From assembly GCA_009922615.1 (NCBI GenBank), contig RFVF01000026.1, positions 1 through 58,711 of the forward strand: a stretch of 58,711 bases of DNA, in the 5' to 3' direction. The notes under the pieces are model-generated. The model was not told the origin of the DNA. It made no database searches and worked only from the letters and a program-made list of their open reading frames with translations. Origin of the DNA: Pseudomonadota bacterium. Lineage in GTDB: Bacteria; Verrucomicrobiota; Verrucomicrobiia; Limisphaerales; SXTU01. Made by a program: the position numbers and the translations under genes. Below are positions 54,650-58,711 of the stretch, piece by piece (position 1 is the first letter of the stretch; the number at the start of each line of letters is the position of its first letter).

Positions 54650-56086
54650 ATGAAAGCCCTCAACCTCGCGCTCGCGCTGCTGCTGGTTTCGTTGCCCGCG
54701 CTCCGCGCCGCTCCCGCGCGGCCCAACATTCTCTTCCTCTTCGCCGACGACCAGCGCGCCGACACCATCGCCGCGCTCGGCAACCCGGTCATCAAGACGC
54801 CAAACCTCGACCGATTGGTGCGCAGCGGCCTGGCCTTCAACCGCGCCTACATGCAGGGCGGCATGCAAGGCGCCACCTGCGTGCCGTCGCGAGCCATGCT
54901 GCTCTCGGGCCGGAACCTCTTCCACATCGACGAGAAGCTCATGCGCGACGCGACGTGGCCGGAAGCCTTCGGCAAGTCAGGTTACACGACTTTCGTCAGC
55001 GGCAAGTGGCACAACGGTGACGCCTCGCTCGTGCGCAGCTTCAAGCTCGCCCGTTCGATGTTCACCGGCGGCATGACCAATCCGTTGAACGCAAAACTGC
55101 GGGATGTCGCGGATGGCAAGGTCGGAGAAGCGAAACTTTCCCCCAAGCACGCATGCGAAGTTTTCGCCGAAGAGGCCATCCGCTTTCTTAAAGAGCACAA
55201 GGAGGGGCCGTTCTTCGCCTACGTGCCCTTCGATGCGCCACACGACCCGCACATCGTGCCAGAAGGTTTTCCGATCAACTACGACCCCGCGAAGATTCCG
55301 TTGCCACCGAGCTTTCTGCCACAACACCCGTGGGACAACGGCGAGATGATCGTGCGCGACGAGCAGTTGCTGCCATGGCCGCGCCAGCCTGGTGCGGTGC
55401 GCGAGATGATCGCGGAATACTACCGCTACATTTCCTACCTCGATTCGCAGATCGGCCGGGTGCTGGACGCGCTCGCCGCGTCGCCGCATGCAAAAAACAC
55501 CATCGTAGTCTTCGCCGCCGACAGCGGCGTGGCACGCGGCAGCCACGGACTCATCGGCAAGCAAAACGTGTATGAGTTCGATTCCGTCCGCGTGCCGCTC
55601 ATCATCAGCGGCCCAGGCATCGCGGCGGACCGGCGCACGGACGCGATGTGCTATCTGTTCGACGTGCTGCCAACACTGGGAAAACTCTGCGGCGTGCCTG
55701 CGCCGAACTCGACTGACGGCTTTGATTTCAGCGGCACCTTCTCCGATCCCGCCCAGCCCGCTCGACCGCACATGCTCTTCGCCTACCGCCAAGTGCAACG
55801 TGCCATCCGCGATGAACGCTGGAAGCTCATTCGCTACCCACAGGTAGACAAAACGCAACTCTTCGACCTGCAGAACGACCCGCACGAAACCAACAATCTC
55901 GCCGACCAACCGTCGCACGCGGCAAAGATTGCTGAACTCACCGCGCTGCTCGAAAAGGAGATGCAACGCAGCGGCGACACCGGTGTGCTGAAAGTGGCCA
56001 AGCCCCAACCCGCCGACTGGACGCCTCCAGCGAAGAAAACCAAGGCTGAACGTAAGGAGAACGCAAAGAAGAAGGCTGACCAATGA
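54650..56086 (+). CDS. Second secreted formylglycine-dependent sulfatase
   Basis: A 478-residue sulfatase related to the one at 52407. The leader is KALNLALALLLVSLPALRA. Metal residues lie in LFLFADDQRADTI, the modification site is C77 in ATCVPSRAMLLSGR, the lysine-histidine motif is FVSGKWHNGD, and the late Asp block is VVFAADSGVARGSHGLIGKQ, where DN is replaced by DS. That replacement removes one usual calcium ligand and may alter metal binding. The C-terminus is lysine-rich (PPAKKTKAERKENAKKKADQ). The stop overlaps the esterase start by 4 nt. The neighbouring copy shares WKLIRYPLVDRTQLFDL / WKLIRYPQVDKTQLFDL, so a tandem duplication is probable. Confidence 0.92.
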   Translation: MKALNLALALLLVSLPALRAAPARPNILFLFADDQRADTIAALGNPVIKTPNLDRLVRSGLAFNRAYMQGGMQGATCVPSRAMLLSGRNLFHIDEKLMRDATWPEAFGKSGYTTFVSGKWHNGDASLVRSFKLARSMFTGGMTNPLNAKLRDVADGKVGEAKLSPKHACEVFAEEAIRFLKEHKEGPFFAYVPFDAPHDPHIVPEGFPINYDPAKIPLPPSFLPQHPWDNGEMIVRDEQLLPWPRQPGAVREMIAEYYRYISYLDSQIGRVLDALAASPHAKNTIVVFAADSGVARGSHGLIGKQNVYEFDSVRVPLIISGPGIAADRRTDAMCYLFDVLPTLGKLCGVPAPNSTDGFDFSGTFSDPAQPARPHMLFAYRQVQRAIRDERWKLIRYPQVDKTQLFDLQNDPHETNNLADQPSHAAKIAELTALLEKEMQRSGDTGVLKVAKPQPADWTPPAKKTKAERKENAKKKADQ

Positions 56087-57225
56087 GCACCAACACTTCG
56101 CTGCTCTTACTTTGGCTGGCGGTTTTGACGGCGACAGTGCCCGCCCAGACCTTTGAGCTTTCGCTTTCCTCGCCGGTGGACTTCCAAGTCATCCAACGCA
56201 CGACGCAGGCCAAGGGCACGATTACCCTCGCGGGCCAAATGACCAAGCGCACCGATGCCATTCTGGAAGCTCGCATCAGCGCGGACAGCAAACCCGGCGA
56301 ATGGCGGAAACTCGCAGCCGCGTTCACCGACAACGCATTCGCCGCACAACTCGAAACCGCAGTCGGCGGCTGGTATCGCCTCGAAGTGCGAGTCGTGGCG
56401 GATGGGCAAACGGTGGGGCAAGTGGCGGTGGAGCACGTGGGGGTCGGCGAGGTGTTCGTCGTCGCCGGCCAGTCAAATTCCGCGAATCACGGCAGCGAAA
56501 AGCAAACGACCAAAACCGGGCGCGTCGCTTCATTCGACGGAAAGGTCTGGCGGCTCTCGAACGATCCGCAGCCCGGCGCCAGCGGCGGTGGCGGAAGTTT
56601 TTTGCCGCCGCTGGGCGATGCGTTGGCGCAGCGGTTCAACGTGCCGATTGGCTTCGCCGCATGTGGCATCGGTGCGACCAGTGTGCGTGAGTGGCTGCCC
56701 AAAGGCGCGCGATTCCCCAACCCGCCGACGATTGAGAGCCGCGTGCAACGGCTGCCCGGTGGCGAATGGGAGAGCAAAGGCCAGGCATTCGACCTGTTCA
56801 CCACGCGCACGAAGGCGCTTGGGCTGCGCGGCTTCCGCGCCGTCCTCTGGCATCAGGGCGAAAGCGATGCGAACCAACGAGACACCTCCCGCACACTCGC
56901 AGGGAAGCTTTACCGGGAGTATCTGGAACAACTCATCCAAGAATCGCGCAAGGTCATCGGCTGGAAGGCACCGTGGTTCGTTGCGCAAGTAAGCTACCAT
57001 GTGCCGGGTGATGAGGCCTCGCCGGACATCCGGGCCGCGCAGGCTTCGCTGTGGCAGGATCAGATCGCCCTTGAAGGCCCGGACAGTGATGCGCTCAAGA
57101 GCGAGTGGCGCGAGAACGGCGGCAAGGGCGTCCACTTCAGCGGCGCTGGCCTGCGCGAGCACGCTGCCCGCTGGGCGGAGAAAGTATCGCCGTGGCTGGA
57201 GGCTCAACTACAATCCGTGCCATGA
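56083..57225 (+). CDS. Secreted sialate O-acetylesterase-type carbohydrate esterase
   Basis: A 380-residue exported SASA-domain esterase. The leader is SLLLLWLAVLTATVPAQ. A beta-sandwich N-domain (about 25-120) is followed by the nucleophile block EVFVVAGQSNSANHGSEKQT, the block AVLWHQGESDANQRDTSRTL and the final block KGVHFSGAGLREHAARWAEK with the catalytic His. It would remove acetyl groups from a glycan. The gene is coupled to the sulfatase by an ATGA overlap and to the SGNH hydrolase by another, so one transcript is nearly certain. It differs in length from the esterase at 20528 (380 against 512 residues), so they are not recent duplicates. Confidence 0.9.
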   Translation: MSTNTSLLLLWLAVLTATVPAQTFELSLSSPVDFQVIQRTTQAKGTITLAGQMTKRTDAILEARISADSKPGEWRKLAAAFTDNAFAAQLETAVGGWYRLEVRVVADGQTVGQVAVEHVGVGEVFVVAGQSNSANHGSEKQTTKTGRVASFDGKVWRLSNDPQPGASGGGGSFLPPLGDALAQRFNVPIGFAACGIGATSVREWLPKGARFPNPPTIESRVQRLPGGEWESKGQAFDLFTTRTKALGLRGFRAVLWHQGESDANQRDTSRTLAGKLYREYLEQLIQESRKVIGWKAPWFVAQVSYHVPGDEASPDIRAAQASLWQDQIALEGPDSDALKSEWRENGGKGVHFSGAGLREHAARWAEKVSPWLEAQLQSVP

Positions 57226-58052
57226 AATTAGTGCTCGCCACTCTCCTGCTCGCTGCCTCCGTTCATGCGATCCCGGCCCAGCAACCGGCCGCGCCGCCCG
57301 CCAAGACTGAGCCCACCAATGCGAAGGAATCCGCCGCACAGAAGGCTGCCGCCGATCAAAAGCTGGACGCCGATTACACCGCCGTTGTGGCCAAGCTGCC
57401 GCCCGAGCAGCAGGCGTGGGAACGCGTGTTGCAGCAGAATCTTGGCAGCTTCTACCTGCCCATCCACAAGCGCGAGAAGGTCGCGGGCAAATCGAACGCC
57501 TGGGACTTCGTCGCCGACGATCCCAAGCTCCCGCGCGTCCTGCTCATCGGCGATTCCGTCTCGCGCGGTTACACCCAGGCGGTGCGGCAAGCGCTCGCGG
57601 GCAAGGCGAACGTCCACCGCGCACCCGAGAACTGCGGCCCCACGGCCAACGGACTCAAGAAAATCGAAGTCTGGCTCGGCGACGGCAAATGGGACGTGAT
57701 CCACTTCAACTTCGGCATTCACGACCGCGCCACACCGTTGGCGGATTACTCGCAACGGCTCGACCAGTTGGTCACGCGGATGCAGAAGACCGGCGCAAAA
57801 GTCATCTGGGCCAGCACCACGCCGATCCCGGATGATGCTGCAAAGAAACAAACCGCCGCATCCATCATCGAGCGCAACCAAGCCGCCGCCTCGGTGATGA
57901 AGCAACGCAACGTTGCTGTGGACGACTTGTTCACCGCAATCACACCCCACGTCGCAAAGCTACAAAATCCGAACGACGTGCACTTCACCGCCGCTGGTTA
58001 TGAGTTCCTCGGCCAGCAGGTCGCCGCATCGATTCTGGCCGTTTTGAAGTGA
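57222..58052 (+). CDS. Secreted SGNH/GDSL hydrolase
   Basis: A 276-residue exported hydrolase. The leader is KLVLATLLLAASVHAIPAQ and is followed by an alanine/lysine-rich linker. The four SGNH blocks are present: the Ser in RVLLIGDSVSRGYTQAV, the Gly in NCGPTANG, the Asn in IHFNFGIHDRA and the Asp-His pair in NPNDVHFTAAGYEFLGQQVA. Together with the upstream esterase it gives two deacetylases of different type in one operon. The start overlaps the esterase stop by 4 nt (ATGA). The 128 bases after its stop hold the presumed start region of the next gene and no other feature. Confidence 0.9.
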   Translation: MKLVLATLLLAASVHAIPAQQPAAPPAKTEPTNAKESAAQKAAADQKLDADYTAVVAKLPPEQQAWERVLQQNLGSFYLPIHKREKVAGKSNAWDFVADDPKLPRVLLIGDSVSRGYTQAVRQALAGKANVHRAPENCGPTANGLKKIEVWLGDGKWDVIHFNFGIHDRATPLADYSQRLDQLVTRMQKTGAKVIWASTTPIPDDAAKKQTAASIIERNQAAASVMKQRNVAVDDLFTAITPHVAKLQNPNDVHFTAAGYEFLGQQVAASILAVLK

Positions 58053-58180
58053 GCGGAGCTCATGGGCCGCGCCCCGAAGACGCAGTCCATCAACCTATTT
58101 TGCTCAACCTTCACCCTGCTCCACAATCTTGCTGAACACTCGCCGCGAGCCTCGCGTCTGCCCTTTGCAACCAGTTTTAT

Positions 58181-58711
58181 ATGCACCGTTTTGACTCATC
58201 TCGCGCGCTTGCGCTCCTGACCGCCGCCCTCGTCACCGCCCCGTTCCTCGGCCTCGCCGCGGACGCGCCCAAGGAAGATGCCAAGAAAGGCGGTCCACTG
58301 CCCGTTGCCAAAACCCGCCAGTCGAAGAAGGTCGATTTCGAGAAACAAATCCTCCCCATCCTCCGCCGCAACTGCCTCGCCTGTCACAACTCGCAGAAGG
58401 GCGAAGACGGCGTGAACCTTGAGACGCCGCAGACCATCGCCAAGGGCGGCGACACCGGCAAAATTGTCGAGCCGAAGAAAGCCGAGAGCAGTTCCCTCTT
58501 CCGGGTGTCAGTGCACTCCAGCAAGCCGCACATGCCACCCGCCGGCAACAAGGCCGGAGCCAAGGATTGCACGCCGGAGGAACTCGCCTTGCTCAAACAG
58601 TGGATCGACGAGGGCGCGACCGGTCAGGTCCGCGAGAACGTCCCCATCGCCTGGCAGCCCTTGCCCGAGGGCTTGAATCCGATCTACGCCGTCGCGATCA
58701 CCGATGACGGC
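58181..58711 (+). CDS. Planctomycete-type cytochrome c protein, N-terminal 177 residues (runs off right edge)
   Basis: An exported protein open at the right edge of the window. The signal peptide is ALALLTAALVTAPFLGLAA. It has the PSCyt1-type cytochrome domain: VDFEKQILPILRRNCLACHN, in which CLACH is the haem site, then KIVEPKKAESSSLFRVSVHS and MPPAGNKAG with the distal Met ligand, and ELALLKQWIDEGA. The sequence then reads WQPLPEGLNPIYAVAITDDG, which normally leads into WD40 repeats in such proteins. The start is an ATG at 58181, 128 bases after the SGNH gene, so it may be the next operon gene or a separate unit. Confidence 0.85.
   Translation, partial: MHRFDSSRALALLTAALVTAPFLGLAADAPKEDAKKGGPLPVAKTRQSKKVDFEKQILPILRRNCLACHNSQKGEDGVNLETPQTIAKGGDTGKIVEPKKAESSSLFRVSVHSSKPHMPPAGNKAGAKDCTPEELALLKQWIDEGATGQVRENVPIAWQPLPEGLNPIYAVAITDDG

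Overview
The window is a high-G+C bacterial contig. From about position 930 to the right end it looks like a member of the Verrucomicrobiota, or a close PVC relative. The evidence is the set of families present: a DUF11 protein of the chlamydial OmcB type, pseudopilins of the PVC type, an ECF sigma factor paired with a FecR/LamG membrane protein, a YdjY-domain protein, haem proteins of the DUF1592 and DUF1549/DUF1553 type paired with DUF1552 and DUF1501 partners, sulfatases, DUF1080, CotH/LTD proteins and PQQ-type propellers. Most products carry signal peptides, so this is a secretion-rich, glycan-degrading lifestyle. No tRNA, rRNA, CRISPR array, insertion sequence or phage gene was seen, and no gene-free stretch exceeds 300 bases.

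The first ~926 bases do not fit. They hold the 3' third of a glucose-6-phosphate isomerase and the 5' end of zwf on the minus strand, overlapping by 4 nt. Both resemble actinobacterial proteins, and the first 300 bases are only about 53% G+C. This block meets the DUF11 gene at 912-930, exactly where both genes lose their N-terminal parts. I read this as a chimeric join, most likely an assembly artefact.

Layout after the join. (1) 0.9-6.8 kb: truncated DUF11 protein, a terminator, then three little-known proteins: an EF-hand-like membrane protein, an unknown protein and a DUF2135 - five-helix - FHA-like membrane protein. (2) 6.9-14.0 kb: M20 peptidase, two GT2 glycosyltransferases, a flippase, a pseudopilin and formate-tetrahydrofolate ligase. 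(3) 14.2-17.4 kb: ECF sigma, FecR/LamG protein and YdjY protein, with a 95-bp near-palindromic element upstream of the sigma gene. (4) 17.5-25.8 kb: secreted TolB/M28/PDZ peptidase, carbohydrate acetylesterase and the DUF1592-DUF1552 pair. (5) 25.9-38.7 kb: DHFR with a lipoprotein amidase, CBS/DHH pyrophosphatase, aldose epimerase, CotH/LTD protein, a lipoprotein, gcvP, a hemerythrin-like protein and an AlkA-like glycosylase. (6) 38.1-47.9 kb minus strand: two runs of tightly spaced genes split by a hairpin. The upstream run is two PQQ propellers, a BNR/VPS10 protein and a short LuxE/PaaK-like adenylating enzyme. The downstream run is two unknown proteins, an atypical aldehyde dehydrogenase and the AlkA-like gene. 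(7) 48.0-58.7 kb plus strand: a MarR regulator followed by a probable polysaccharide-degradation operon: DUF1549/DUF1553, DUF1501, sulfatase, DUF1080, a second related sulfatase, sialate-type acetylesterase, SGNH hydrolase and the start of a cytochrome c/WD40-type protein.

How the genes may work together: the last region would desulfate, deacetylate and cleave a sulfated, acetylated polysaccharide outside the cytoplasm, with the haem/TAT proteins as associated components of unknown reaction. The 20.5-30.3 kb esterase and epimerase are compatible with the same diet. The tetrahydrofolate enzymes fhs, gcvP and folA lie in the window but not as one operon. A recurring oddity is short, imperfect, 7- to 15-base repeats that form parts of at least four coding sequences (10.3, 18.6, 49.0 and 53.9 kb).
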